Positions 48,226 to 58,288 of a stretch of DNA of 64,000 nt are shown here, in pieces. The notes beneath the pieces were generated by a model. It was given only the letters and a program-made list of their open reading frames with translations, did not search any database and had not been told where the DNA came from. Every line of letters starts with the position of its first letter. The first letter of the stretch is position 1. The position numbers were made by a program, and so were the translations under genes. This stretch comes from Symbiodinium natans (Eukaryota; Sar; Dinophyceae; Suessiales; Symbiodiniaceae): the NCBI GenBank assembly GCA_905221605.1, contig CAJNDS010002636.1, positions 99,501-163,500 of the forward strand, read 5' to 3'.

Positions 48226-50012
48226 AGGGGGCTCCAGCGCCCCCAGGTCCTCCAGCGACTCCTCCGGCTGGGGGCGCCGCCCCCCCGCCACGAGGACGAA
48301 GTCGGGGAAGATGCCCAGGGAGTCCGCCAGCCGCCCCTTGAAGTCCCCAAGCGTCCTCGGGTTTTAGGGTTTTAAGGGGTTTAGGGGTTTAGGGGTTTAG
48401 GGGTTAAGGTTTAGGGTTTTGGGCCTCTTGGAGTCCCCAAGCGTCCTCGGGAGGGGGATTCTTGGAGGGTTCGGTGTAGGGTTTTAGGGTTTTAGGGGGG
48501 TTTAGGGTTTAAGGTTTAGGGTTAAGGGGGGGGGGGGGGGGGGGGGGAGGAGGATGCTTGGAGGGTTCGGTTTATAGGGGCTTTTTGGGGTTTTAGGGTT
48601 TTTAGGGTTTTAGGGGCTTTAGGGGGTTTAGGGTTCAGGGTTTATTGGTTGGGGCTCTGGCACTTTGCACTTTTGGGGTCCCCCCCCCCCCCCCCCCCCT
48701 AAAAGCCCTACAAGGGCCTAAAAGCGCTTGTTAAGTGCGGCCGGGCAGTCTCGCCAGCGCGGGGCTGGGCTTTGGTCATGCGCCCGCTGAGCGAGACGCA
48801 CTGCGGCAGGCCGGGGATCTGGGGCTCCGCTTCAGGCTCCTATGCTGTCCTTAGAACCCTTTTAAATTTTTTTTTTTTAGTTAAGATTCTCTTGGGTTTT
48901 ATAGAAACAAAAATAAAAACAATTCCCAAGGGGGATAGAGGCTCTGGACCCTCATCGGCAAAGATGCTGTGCCTGTTCAGCATTCCCAGAACCTCCTCGA
49001 GCTTCTGCACGGGGCAGCGGCCTGCATTGAAGAGCCCTAAACCCTAAACCCTAAACCCTAAACCCTAAACCCTAAACCCTAGACCCTAGACCCTAAACCC
49101 TAAACCCTAGACCCTAAACCCTAAACCCTAAACCCTAAAGGGGCAGCGGCCTGCATTGAAGAGCTGCCCAACAAGCCGGGCAACTCCCTTGGCGCTCTCT
49201 CGGGCCCTCTGGGTCTCCTGCAGGACGTCCGCATCCCCGGCGGATCGGAAGAAGTGGCGGCTCATGTCGCGCGTGATGGAGTCGATCACGCAGGAGCTCA
49301 GGCTCCTTTTGCTTCTCCAATAACCAAGAAAAAAAAACGGCTAAACTCCATTATTCCCTCTGAAATTAAAAACGGCTAAACTCTATAATTCCCTCCAAAA
49401 TTAAGGACACCCAAAGAGCTTAAAAACCCGCCGCTGGCTAAGTGAGGCTCACTTCGGGCTCGGAGGGCTCGGCATCCGCAGGGTCCGCAGGGTCCGCAGG
49501 GTCCGCAGGGTTCAGTTGGTCCAAGGCAAGGATGATGTCAGCAAGAGGCATCGCCCCGGTGGGCCGCGAGTTTCCGGACCACACCGAGACCTGGGTTTTG
49601 GCCCTTTCAAAGAGGAATATTTACAAAGAAAGGGTCCCTTACAAACCCAAATCAGGAAGTCATGAAGTTCTGTCCCCAACATCCAGCCTAGAAACGAGTA
49701 TGTCGTTGGCAATTTGCATGAAGACCTCCTTGTCGGCACTCGCCAAGTTCATGGCCATCTCACCCTCGGACTTCCTAGCCTCGTCTACCAACCGGCCAAG
49801 GTTCGTCGGCGAAACCTTCAGGGGTCCCTTGATGAAGCTTAACTATCCCTAAATAGCCCTTAATTCAGGGATAATTAAGGCTTAGTTAGGCTTAACTATC
49901 CCTAAATAGCCCTTAATTGTGGGGGGAACCTCAGGGGGGTAGTATAGAGGGGTAGTAGGGGAGCCCATGGAACCTTGTTCAGGAACAGCTTCACTGCATT
50001 GGATCCAGTCAT
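48226..50012 (-). CDS. Split gene ending in a ubiquitin-like segment
   Basis: Minus-strand exons join in frame: 50012-49974 (Met start, MTGSNAVKLFLNK), 49815-49696, 49590-49451, 49305-49151, 49021-48945, 48839-about 48735, a small exon near 48460-48446 and 48355-about 48226. Recognisable stretches are NLGRLVDEARKSEGEM, an Asp-Pro-Ala tandem repeat near 49500, VIDSITRDMSRHFFRSAGD, and LPQCVSLSGRMTKAQPRAGE. The last exon reads TLGDFKGRLADSLGI followed by VLVAGGRRPQPEESL, which matches the spacing of a ubiquitin-like beta-grasp (helix, then VxxGxRxxxxxxSLxD). I do not recognise the rest. The introns at 49150-49022 (129 bp, GC-AG) and 48445-48356 (90 bp, GA-AG) are telomeric tracts between long direct repeats. 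The introns at 49450-49306 and 48944-48840 start with GAGCCT and are followed by GAGCCT. The small exon near 48460 and the true 3' end are unclear. Confidence 0.55.
48337..48451 (-). repeat. 20-25-bp direct repeats around a 65-bp telomere-like tract (putative intron 48445-48356)
   Basis: Copies at 48342-48361 and 48432-48451 are identical over 20 bp (AGTCCCCAAGCGTCCTCGGG). The insert is TTTAGGGG-type. Removing 90 bp with a GA donor and AG acceptor restores the ubiquitin-like frame. Confidence 0.8.
48451..48571 (-). repeat. 25-bp imperfect direct repeats around telomere-like and poly-G sequence
   Basis: 48451-48475 and 48547-48571 match at 23 of 25 positions and share CTTGGAGGGTTCGGT. The insert between them holds TTTAGGG-like units and a G run. 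Confidence 0.7.
49011..49163 (-). repeat. 24-bp direct repeats around a 105-bp telomeric tract (putative intron 49150-49022)
   Basis: Identical 24-mers at 49011-49034 and 49140-49163 (start GGGGCAGCGGCC) enclose CCCTAAA/CCCTAGA units. The gene's reading frame continues across if 129 bp are removed with a GC donor and AG acceptor. Confidence 0.85.
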
Positions 50013-50159
50013 CTCCCCAGCTAAGCAGAGCGAACAGCTCTCGGCTCTCGGCGGAAGCCCCCCTCACTTGCTCCCCTCACTTGCTCTAGGCTCAAGCCCG
50101 GTGGCTGAAGGAAGAAGGCATTCTCCCGCCCCAAGTGGTGAAATCCCTCCAGCTTCAAG

Positions 50160-50235
50160 GCCCTGAAGCCCTGAAGCCCTGAAGCCCTGAAGCCCTGAAG
50201 CCCTGAAGCCCTGAAGCCCTGAAGCCCTGAACCCT
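50160..50235 (-). repeat. 8-bp tandem repeat (GAAGCCCT)n
   Basis: About nine units; creates Leu/Gln/Gly/Phe/Arg shadow frames. Confidence 0.9.
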
Positions 50236-50484
50236 GAAGCCCCAAAACCCCGGGTTGAGGCATCAATCTTGCGTCTCATCTGAGTCCACGGTTGACCCTT
50301 CCCTCACGGTGCCCTTCTTGCTCTCCTGAACTCAGCTAACCTGAAACCCCCCAGATCATCCCAAATCCCGGGTCTCTCCACAACCTCTTCTGCTCTTCTG
50401 GGATCCTGCTTGCCCCGCCTTTAAGCCGGTTTAGGGTTTAGGGCGTTTGGGACCTAGGTGGGCAAGCTCATCAGCTGATTTTAG

Positions 50485-50778
50485 TTCGGGGTTGAGGGCT
50501 TATGGGATCTAGAGCTTTACTCGACTAGCCCCAAGCTCGCCCCACCTTATCACCAGTCTCACAGCACACCGACAGGAACCACTCAAAAAGGAGCTTCAGG
50601 CACGACAACCGCAGAAACAGCAGCAAGGGCAGCAGCAAGAAAGCTCGAAGGTGCAGCCAACAGTCCATGGGCAAAACGAAAAAAGGTGCGCGCACGGATG
50701 AAAGACCTGAAGCCAGTTTTGGAAAGTACGCTGAACCTGCAGGCAACCTGCGCACCCCGAACCTTCGTGAAGGGATGA
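50485..50778 (+). CDS. Hypothetical basic protein fragment, no start codon in frame
   Basis: An open plus-strand frame begins directly after a TAG at 50482-50484 and ends with TGA at 50776-50778, 97 codons. The composition is protein-like: Thr/Ser/Pro-rich first, then TAETAARAAARKLEGAA, WAKRKKVRARMKDLKPVLE and FVKG. The only Met is late (MKDL), so it is likely a last exon or a truncated gene. No domain recognised. Confidence 0.4.
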   Translation, partial: FGVEGLWDLELYSTSPKLAPPYHQSHSTPTGTTQKGASGTTTAETAARAAARKLEGAANSPWAKRKKVRARMKDLKPVLESTLNLQATCAPRTFVKG

Positions 50779-51007
50779 GCTCTTTGTAATTCTTGTGAGC
50801 GCAAGAAGGCTGGTCTTGTGCCGTCTTCCGCCGGTTTCGCGCTCACGCTGGCTAACTCCCCTGCGATACCTGACAGCGTGCCAGGTGCTCTCAAAATGCC
50901 GAGCAACTCTCTTAGACACTTATGGATTTAGGGCTTGGGGGCGCCTATACAAAGAACTGCACATGCAAGGTTAAAAGAGCCTGTCGTGCATAAGCCTGGC
51001 CCTCAGG

Positions 51008-51265
51008 ATCGCTGCTAACTGGACTTGGTTGCTGTACCTACGCCGATGCCCCTCTGAAGAACAGAACCCTGACACTCTGAATATCAGCCTGGAGTTAGAC
51101 TCAACACACAAGGTAGCACGGGTGCCCTGCGTTTTTTGGCTTGCGTTGGGGCGTACTCAAGTTGAAAAGTGCCAAAAACCTGGATTTTCGAGCAACTCCC
51201 AAAAACAAGGCAAGTTGTTCGTTGAGGCTTCAGGCAATTTAGGGTTAAGGGCTTCAACACCCTAA
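51008..51265 (+). CDS. Hypothetical open segment
   Basis: The plus-strand frame with RRCPSEEQNPDTLNISLELD, CVFWLALGRTQVEKC and GKLFVEASGNLG looks like coding sequence. An ATG-type start is possible at 51029 (codon CTG or TTG region); otherwise it is an exon. It ends at TAA in telomere-like sequence. Function unknown. Confidence 0.3.
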   Translation: MAANWTWLLYLRRCPSEEQNPDTLNISLELDSTHKVARVPCVFWLALGRTQVEKCQKPGFSSNSQKQGKLFVEASGNLGLRASTP

Positions 51266-51599
51266 AGCCAGATAGAAACCTCGAAACCCCGAAACCCCGA
51301 AACCCCGAACCCCGAAACCCAGGAACCCCCAAACCCCCAAACCCTAAACCCTAAATCTAAACCCCGAAACCCTAAACCCCGAACCCCTAAACCCTAAACC
51401 TCCAAAGCCCAAACCTTGAAACCCCTGAACCTCACCGTGGGCGCCTCATGGTCGCGTGGCGATGGTCACGGGCGCGCCTGAAAAGACCCTATGTACGCGG
51501 TTGGCTGCTTTGCGTTTATTGCTTAGGGTTCAGGGTTCAGAGTTCAGGATTTAGGGTTTAGGGTTTAGGGATTTAGCTTCAGGCTTTAGGGTTTAGGGT

Positions 51600-51868
51600 T
51601 TGAGGCTTTGGGGTTTACAGGTGCTTTGGAGTTTCAGGCGGGCGATGCCTTTGGCATGCAGCGTTGCCTTTGCGGAAAGCTTCGGCTGCAGCCCTACCCC
51701 TAAACCCTAAACCCTAAACCCTCGTTCTTGGTAGGGAAGTAGGGATCTCGCAAGCTTGTTTCACTCCTTTTCTTGGGTGTTGACTCTAGATCTTGACCGT
51801 TGCACGAACCCCTCGGCCCCCCGACTCTGCCGCAGCGCCGGGGCGCTGGCGAGGCGCCTTAGCTGAGT
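51600..51868 (-). CDS. Two candidate exons, unknown protein
   Basis: The minus-strand segments 51868-51775 (RRLASAPALRQSRGAEGF, RSRVNTQEK) and about 51690-51610 (PKLSAKATLHAKGIARLKL) are protein-like. They lie either side of a short CCCTAAA tract, as in the better-supported split genes. The splice sites were not settled. Confidence 0.3.
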
Positions 51869-52540
51869 TCTACCCTAAGCCCTAAAGACTAAACCCTGAA
51901 CCCCAAACCCTAAACCCTAACCCCTGAACGCTAAACCCTAAACCCTAAACCCTAAACCCTGAACCCTACACCCTAAACCCTAAACCCTAAACCGTAAACC
52001 CTGACCTAAACACTAAACCCTAAACCTCCTCTTGGGACAACCAAAATCTTCAGGGTTGTTTGCAGGGTTTCGGCTTCCGGTTGGCACAGGCTGGCCCAGC
52101 ATTAGACCAGTTTTGGGGTCAGAAAGGTTTAGGGTCTAGGGCGAGTAGGGTTTACAGAGTTTATAGAATTTAGAGTATGAATTGATGGGGGTTTATAGGG
52201 TTTAAAATGGTTTGTAGGGGTTCGGTTTACAGGGCTTATGCGGGGCGCATAAGGTTCATAGGGGTTACAGGGTTGATAGGGATGAAAGGTTTTATGAGGT
52301 TTATAGAATCCGAAAGAAAGTGCGTACAATTCAGGGCGTGAGGCTTGCGGTCATGATGGCGTGAGGCTTGCGGTCATGATGGTGTGGCTCAAAGGTTTCG
52401 GCAATTGCTTCACTCAGCGCCCCATACGGCCTAGAAAACCCAAGAGCACCAAACTTTGTCAGTAAACCCTGAACCTAACATGATGTGAACCCGACAAAGA
52501 CATTGATACCCCGATGATTCGCCTTGTCATCCCCAGACCT

Positions 52541-52612
52541 TAAACCCTAAACCCTAAACCCTAAACCCTAAACCCTAAACCCTAAACCCTAAACCCTAAA
52601 CCCTAAACCCCA
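52541..52612 (-). repeat. Telomere-type tract (CCCTAAA)n
   Basis: About 10 units. Confidence 0.92.
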
Positions 52613-53303
52613 CAAACCCTGTACACATCCGCAAAAAACCTGCAGCGACCACCTGAACCCGGCCTGAAGCCCTCGAAAGCCCATCCGAAGCCCTCTGTAC
52701 ACTTCCACAATGAAAACCTAGAGTTTAGGCTTTAGGGTTTGGGGTTTAGGGTTCAGGGTTTAGGGTTTAGGGTTTACGGTTCAGGGTTTGGGGTTTAGGG
52801 TTTAGGGTTTAGGGTCTAGGGTTTAGGGTTTAGGGTTTGGGGTCTAGGGTTACACCTCACATGGAAGGCACGACAGCGGCGCGGCCAGGCGCGCCGTGAG
52901 TAGCGGGGTAGGAGGCGCCGCTTGGGGAGGCCTCAGCGGCGTTTCGGTCGGGCCTCCCTAAACCTTAAACCCGGAGCCCTCAACCCTAAACCCTAAACCC
53001 TCTAAACCCTAAACCGAGTAGGGTCTTGGGTATTAGGGAGTGGGGCTTTGGGGTTTGGGGGTTTTGGAGGTTCCTCAGGGTTAGGGATACAGTCTACCGT
53101 GTGGAGGACTGGCTCTTCAACCATATGGGAGTTTACGAATCCCAAGGAACCCTAAAATAGACCGCAAATTGTAGGGTTAGGTACCACCAATTTCGGAAAC
53201 CCCCATGAAACAAACACAAGTTTGCAGCAAAATCGTATGGTTTCGGGCTTCGGATTTACTACTTTGTGCTTAACCCCCCCCAAAAAAAATTAAAATAAAA
53301 CTA

Positions 53304-53515
53304 TTCTTCCTTATAAGGGCAAGATGGGGATTATCATTTTCTTTTGTTGGGGGGTTCTTGAGCAAACCAGATATTCTTCCTTATAAGGGCAATATACGGG
53401 GGGGATTCTTAAGCTAATGGCCAGAGCCCCCCAAAAAAACATTATCCCTTAGAAGGGCAATATAGGGATTATTGTTTGTTGTTTTTGGGGGGCTCTTAAG
53501 CAAATGGCCGTTTAG
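53304..53515. repeat. Three degenerate tandem copies, about 65-100 bp
   Basis: CTTATAAGGGCAA or CTTAGAAGGGCAA recurs at about 53309, 53380 and 53447, each followed by a GGGGATT and TTCTTGAG/TTAAG motif. Confidence 0.65.
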
Positions 53516-53624
53516 AAGAAAGGCCCTGGCTGCAGTGGTGGCCGCACGGCGGTCACGGGGTGGCCAGGCAGAAGCCGCGAAGGATATCCTGGTCGCAGCT
53601 TGGCTGACTCTTCTGATGAACAGG
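53490..53624 (+). CDS. Candidate exon, unknown protein
   Basis: The plus-strand frame reads KWPFRRKALAAVVAARRS, then QAEAAKDILVAAWLTLLMN, and runs directly into a 200-bp TTTAGGG tract. The amphipathic, Ala/Arg-rich composition fits a helix. No partner exon was found. Confidence 0.35.
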
Positions 53625-53830
53625 GGTTTAGGGTTTAGGGTTTAGGGTTTAGGGTTTAGGGTTTAGGGTTTAGGGTTTAGGGTTTAGGTTTTAGGGTTTA
53701 GGGTTTAGGGTTTAGGGTTTAGGGTTTAGGGTTTAGGGTTTAGGGTTTAGGGTTTAGGGTTTAGGGTTTAGGGTTTAGGGTTTACGGTCTAGGGTTTAGG
53801 GTTTAGGGCTTAGGGTTTTGGGTTTAGGGC
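53624..53830 (+). repeat. Telomere-type tract (TTTAGGG)n
   Basis: About 28 units with a few variants. Confidence 0.95.
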
Positions 53831-54189
53831 TTAGGGTTTTAAAAAAGAATCAGAAATGCCCCAAAAGCAGACTGAGGTTGCCTACTCAGCTAAGCCTCCA
53901 GCCGGGCACTCGCATGTAGGAGTTTGGAACATCGGGGAGGGCTTGAGGGGTTTGGCCCCTGTTCCTGGCCCTCTGGTGGTTCCCTAAACCCAAACCCGAA
54001 ACTCGAAACCCTAGGCCTGGAGAGCAGCAAGTAGATCCAAAGAGATGATGTGACAAGACCCAAACCTTATCACAACCCCACAAATCCTGGGGTCTGGGGA
54101 TCTTTTGGGTTTCGGTTTTAGGGGCCTATAATCAGCCCCTTAGAAACCCTATAGAACCTGCAAACCCTGTAAACCCTCCGAACCCTAAA

Positions 54190-54411
54190 CGGAACGATTC
54201 AACAGCATTGCCATTAACTGACGTTGACATGTTGATATCGAAGAATGGAGTCGTCATTGCCACTGTGTATCGCTACATGGCTACAGCTGTACGTTTGAGG
54301 CCCCCGCCTCAAGCCTCATGGGATGCGTTGTCCGCTGTTCGCACCGAAGACAAAAGAACGCATTCCGCTCGGTGTATACCACGCAGCCCTTTTGTCATGA
54401 ATTTGGTCTAA
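54190..54411 (+). CDS. Hypothetical open segment
   Basis: The plus-strand frame has LTDVDMLISKNGVVIATVYR and ASWDALSAVRTEDKRTHSAR, ending VMNLV and TAA. An ATG lies at 54208 or the frame starts further upstream. It is plausible coding, unrecognised, with no neighbours that help. Confidence 0.28.
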   Translation, partial: RNDSTALPLTDVDMLISKNGVVIATVYRYMATAVRLRPPPQASWDALSAVRTEDKRTHSARCIPRSPFVMNLV

Positions 54412-54664
54412 GAGGCGCTTGCACTGGCTACTCTCATGGAGCACTTCTTGATCAACATGCTGCTGTGGGTTGAAGGTTTACGCTTCAATTGGGAGCAGCA
54501 GCTTGGAGCCCACCCTCGTACCGGCATGCGACTCCCCAACCAAAAGCCCGGCGCCTTAACAAGTAGAATAATAGGGTGTTGGGGTATTACATAGGGAACC
54601 CCACTTTCACACCCTCAACACTGAAGCCCCGAATTCGACCCTTTGCCCTGCAGCACGTCCCTAA

Positions 54665-54765
54665 ACCCCAGACCCCAAACCCCAAACCCTAAACCCTAAA
54701 CCCTAAACCCTAAACCTTAAACCCTAAACCCTAAACCCTACAAACCCTAAACCCTAAACCCAGGC
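54665..54765 (-). repeat. Telomere-type tract (CCCTAAA)n
   Basis: About 13 units including CCCCAAA variants. Confidence 0.9.
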
Positions 54766-55485
54766 GCCTTGCGCACGCCCGAGCGGACCCGCGGATCGAC
54801 CGCGCATGCTCTGCGCGGCGAGCGCTCGAGGCGGACGGCACCTGGTCGACCGCGCATGCTTCTTGGGGCTTTAGGCGAGCGGCTCCCCGGGGTTTACCTG
54901 GTTTTAGGGCTTCTTGGGGCTTTAGGGTTTAGGGTTTAGGGTTTAGGGTTTAAGGGGTTTCCGGAGTTTGCCGCTTTAGGGCTCTATAGGGTTTTGCCTT
55001 TTAGGCCTTAGTGTGTTAAGGGCTCTCCAGTATCCGAGGAGGGGAAAGAAAAAGGGGCCGTTGCTTTGCTTGCTGGGATCATGGGGCAACCGAGCGCCCC
55101 TAAAAGAAGGTGAAAAGTCTACGTACTGGGCATCCTGCGTAACTAGGTGGGGGTCTTAGGGTCTTTCGGTGGGCCAGGGCTGTGCATGACACAGTTTCTA
55201 GGGGGATGAGGTCCGATGGCATGTGGTTGGAGGGGTTGTGGGTCCAGGGTTGCCCGAAACCCTAAACCCTAAACGCGAAACCCTAAACCCTAAACCCCAA
55301 ACCCTAAACCCTAAACCCTAAATCCTAAATCCTAAAGCCGAATTCGGGAATTCAGGTTTTGGGGGCTCCGTTGCAGCGAGAGATACACGACCCTAGACCT
55401 TGATGCCCTGAAGCCCCTAAACTTTCGCCCTATACCCTACGAATCCGAAGCCACCCTCACTTCACAGCCCCAACCCCCTATAATC

Positions 55486-55622
55486 GACACACACACACAC
55501 ACACACACATACACACACACACACACACAGAGGCACAGAGGCACAGAGGCACCGAGGCACAGAGGCACCGAGGCACAGAGACACACAGAGACACACAGAG
55601 ACCCGCCGAGACACACGGAGAA

Positions 55623-55670
<48 letters not shown>
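55486..55670. repeat. Microsatellite (CA)n with GAGGCAC units
   Basis: CA runs separated by GCACAGAG-type units; Cys/Val shadow frames on the minus strand. Confidence 0.95.
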
Positions 55671-55672
<2 letters not shown>

Positions 55673-55872
55673 AGACAGACAGGAGTTGGTCAGGCTGCAC
55701 CGAGAGCTGCACTGAGAAGCTCGCCTGGAAACAGACAGACAGACAGACAGAGCCCCCTAGAAACTGTTGGACGCATGCATGGAGTGAGCGAGGCACTGCC
55801 AGTCGCGGTGCTGCATAGCAAGGCGACGCCTTAGTACAGAGGAGAGATGGACAGAAACGAAAGGCTAGAGAG

Positions 55873-55986
55873 CGGTTCAGGGTTTAGGGTTTAGGGCTTA
55901 GGGCTTAGGGCTTAGGGCTTAGGGCTTAGGGCTTAGGGCTTAGGGCTTAGGGCTTAGGGCTTAGGGCTTAGGGCTTAGGGCTTAGG
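55873..55986 (+). repeat. Variant tract (GGGCTTA)n
   Basis: About 15 uniform CTTAGGG heptamers, a homogenised telomere variant. Confidence 0.93.
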
Positions 55987-56685
55987 ATTCAAGGGGTTTT
56001 GGGTTTAAGAGCGCAGGGATCTGGGTGTTCATCAGCAGGGATGTACAACCCTCAAACCTCATTGGGTTAAGGGTTTGGGGCTGACGTTGCTTGTGAACAA
56101 GCCCAACAAAATGCGGCAGCGTAGGGTTAAAGGATGTAGGGCTCAGGGCCACGTTTGAGAGTGCACCGCACGACCGGCGCCACTATTTCTGTTCTTGGCT
56201 TTTTGATTTCTCAGTGTTTTCGCAACTTTGATATCCTTATCTCTCCTGCTCTTCCCTTTCAGCTGGCTGTCTCCGTCCCTTTCCACGCTAAACCTAATGA
56301 AAAACGTCGCAATACAGGCCGCAGATTTTGAGGCTCGCACAGGAACCTAGCTTCAAAGAGTCTACCGAGGTCTCCGGACACGAACAAGACGTACTTCAAT
56401 TGGCTGTTAAATTCACAGATCAACAGTTCGTAAACCAAAGACTTCTCAAGGGAATGCGAAGTTTCCATAACAAATAGTTAACAAGGAGCGTTTTTCGGCC
56501 CCTCGAAAGAACCATGGCAAAAACTTCCCCGCAAAGATCTGTTCCCAAGCCCCAAGAGCTCTCCAGGATTGTGTCGATGTTTGCTCTTCCCTAGCTACAT
56601 GTTTTCGATCACCGTGTACATGGGGCTTCCACTGGCTGATTGGGAGCTGGCCCCTACAGCTTTTTGGGGTTTGGGGCTTTGGGTT

Positions 56686-56790
56686 ACCCTAAACCCTAAA
56701 CCCTAAACCCTAAACCCTAAACCCTAAACCCTAAACCCTAAACCCTAAACCCTAAACCCTAAACCCTAAACCCTAAACCCTAAACCCGAG
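56686..56790 (-). repeat. Telomere-type tract (CCCTAAA)n
   Basis: About 14 pure units ending at the candidate exon 56791-56878. Confidence 0.95.
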
Positions 56791-56878
56791 GGCTTCCCTC
56801 AATTTTAAGGCGCCGACGCGGTTGGTCACCACATAGCACCTGCCCGTCCCGCACCACGTCATGGGCTTGGGGGTGTAG
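56791..56878 (-). CDS. Candidate exon, unknown protein
   Basis: The minus-strand frame reads PKPMTWCGTGRCYVVTNR, then GALKLREAL. It is bounded on one side by a CCCTAAA tract and on the other by TTTAGGG-like sequence. It looks like a single mini-exon. No family recognised. Confidence 0.35.
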
Positions 56879-57178
56879 GGTTCGCAGTCTAGGCTGGTCT
56901 TTGGGGTTTAGGGTTTAGGGTTTAGGGCTTAAGGCTTAGGGCTTAGGGCTTAGGGTTTAGGGTTTTGGGTTTTGGGTTTAGGGTTCAGGGTTTCGGGTTT
57001 AGGGTTTGGGATTGGGGTTTGAGGGTTTGAGATTGGGGTCTGGGGATTTGCGGCTTAAGGCGGGTGTGGCGTTGGGGTTCTTCGAGTTCTGGCTCGTGGT
57101 TTTCTCGGGGGTAAAGGTTTTTTCGCTCGGGCTTAAGGTCAAAGGTTTGGGGTTTTCGGGCTTGGAGTTTGAGGTTAA

Positions 57179-57394
57179 TTGGGCTTCGAGCCTAAGGTCC
57201 GAAAGGGCCCAGAAATGTTTAGGGCGGAGATGGGCGGAGGGCCTGAGGGTGTGTGCAGCCACGTAATGGGACTTCTTGGACCCCTCAGGCCTTCCGAGGA
57301 GAAAAAAACTCCCTACCCGATGGGTATTGGATGCCTACGAGCAGGGCCCAGAAAAAGAAAACAGGCTTTGGCACCCCTAAACCCTAAATCCTAA
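57179..57394 (+). CDS. Hypothetical open segment
   Basis: The plus-strand frame has EPKVRKGPEMFRAEMGGGPE and VMGLLGPLRPSEEKKTPYP, then enters CCCTAAA sequence. Weak evidence from composition only. Confidence 0.2.
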   Translation: MGFEPKVRKGPEMFRAEMGGGPEGVCSHVMGLLGPLRPSEEKKTPYPMGIGCLRAGPRKRKQALAPLNPKS

Positions 57395-57908
57395 ACCCTA
57401 GACTATAAACCTTAAACCCCTAAACAGTTCCCCACTTATCGCTACCCAAGAGCCGGAAGGTAAGTCAGACTCAATGGCCTGAAGCCGAGCACCCCAACAC
57501 GCAAGAAGCCCCCGCGTGGGTTTCGGGGGGGCTTCGGGGGGGGGGGGGGCTTAGGGGGGTTTAGGCGGGATTACGGGGGTTTAAGGGGTTTAGGGCTTTG
57601 GGGGTTTAGGGTTTGAGGCTTTAGGGGGTGTAGGGGGCTTTAGGGGAGCTTTAGGGGGCTTTAGGGGAGGTTTATGCGAATTAAGCCTTAATTATTAAGG
57701 GCCCCTAAGCTCTTGCCTGTGAGAAGGCACGGCAACATGGCATGGGCCCGGTGGCCTTGTCAGAAAGTGGGCTTTGTGAAGGTTCAGGGCTTAGGGTTTA
57801 GGATTTAGGGTTTAGGGTTTAAGGTTTAGGGTTTAGGGTTTAGGGTTTAGGGTTTAGGGTTTAGGGTTTAGGGTTTGGGGTTTAGGGTTTAGGGTTGTGA
57901 TGCTACGT

Positions 57909-58016
57909 AGAAGGGGCCTGCCATGAAGAATTACGAAACCCGCAAACACACACAAGCGGAAGAGTTTTACAAAGAAATGTGGTATGTAAAACGCAGGCCC
58001 CATGGCAGGCCCTTCT
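57909..58016. repeat. Foldback element, nested inverted repeats, between telomeric tracts
   Basis: AGAAGGGGCCTGCCATG (57909-57925) pairs with the complementary arm ending at 58016 (one base shorter). Inside, GTTTTAC (57964-57970) pairs with GTAAAAC (57986-57992). TTTAGGG tracts lie directly on both sides. Confidence 0.7.
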
Positions 58017-58288
58017 GTTCGGGTTTGGGGTTTAGGGTTTGGGGTTTGGGGTTTAGGGTTTAGGGTTTAGGGTTCAGGGTAACTCCCTTGGGAACCCGAA
58101 GCCAAAAAAAGTTAAGACCCTGAACTTAAAGCATCGTTGAGACCTTGCACACCCCCAGAAGCCGTCAAGCCCTTGACCTTGAGACGTGCCAAAGTTTACT
58201 GCTAAAGGCCCTGGAGAGACCCTAAAAGGCCCCAAAAGACACCTGAAGCCCCAAAAGCCCTAAACGCCCTCACGCCTGAAAAACCTTC

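Noticed and set aside
49035..49139. A CRISPR-like reading of repeat-spacer-repeat
   Set aside because: Only two copies of the 24-mer, in a eukaryotic gene, with a telomeric tract as spacer; splicing or insertion explains it better.
50021..50279. Leu-Gln-Gly-Phe-Arg-Ala-Ser repeat frames
   Set aside because: Direct translation of the 8-bp GAAGCCCT repeat.
55437..55796. Cys-Val-rich frames, superficially like a cysteine-rich secreted protein
   Set aside because: Translation of a (CA)n microsatellite and GAGGCAC repeats.
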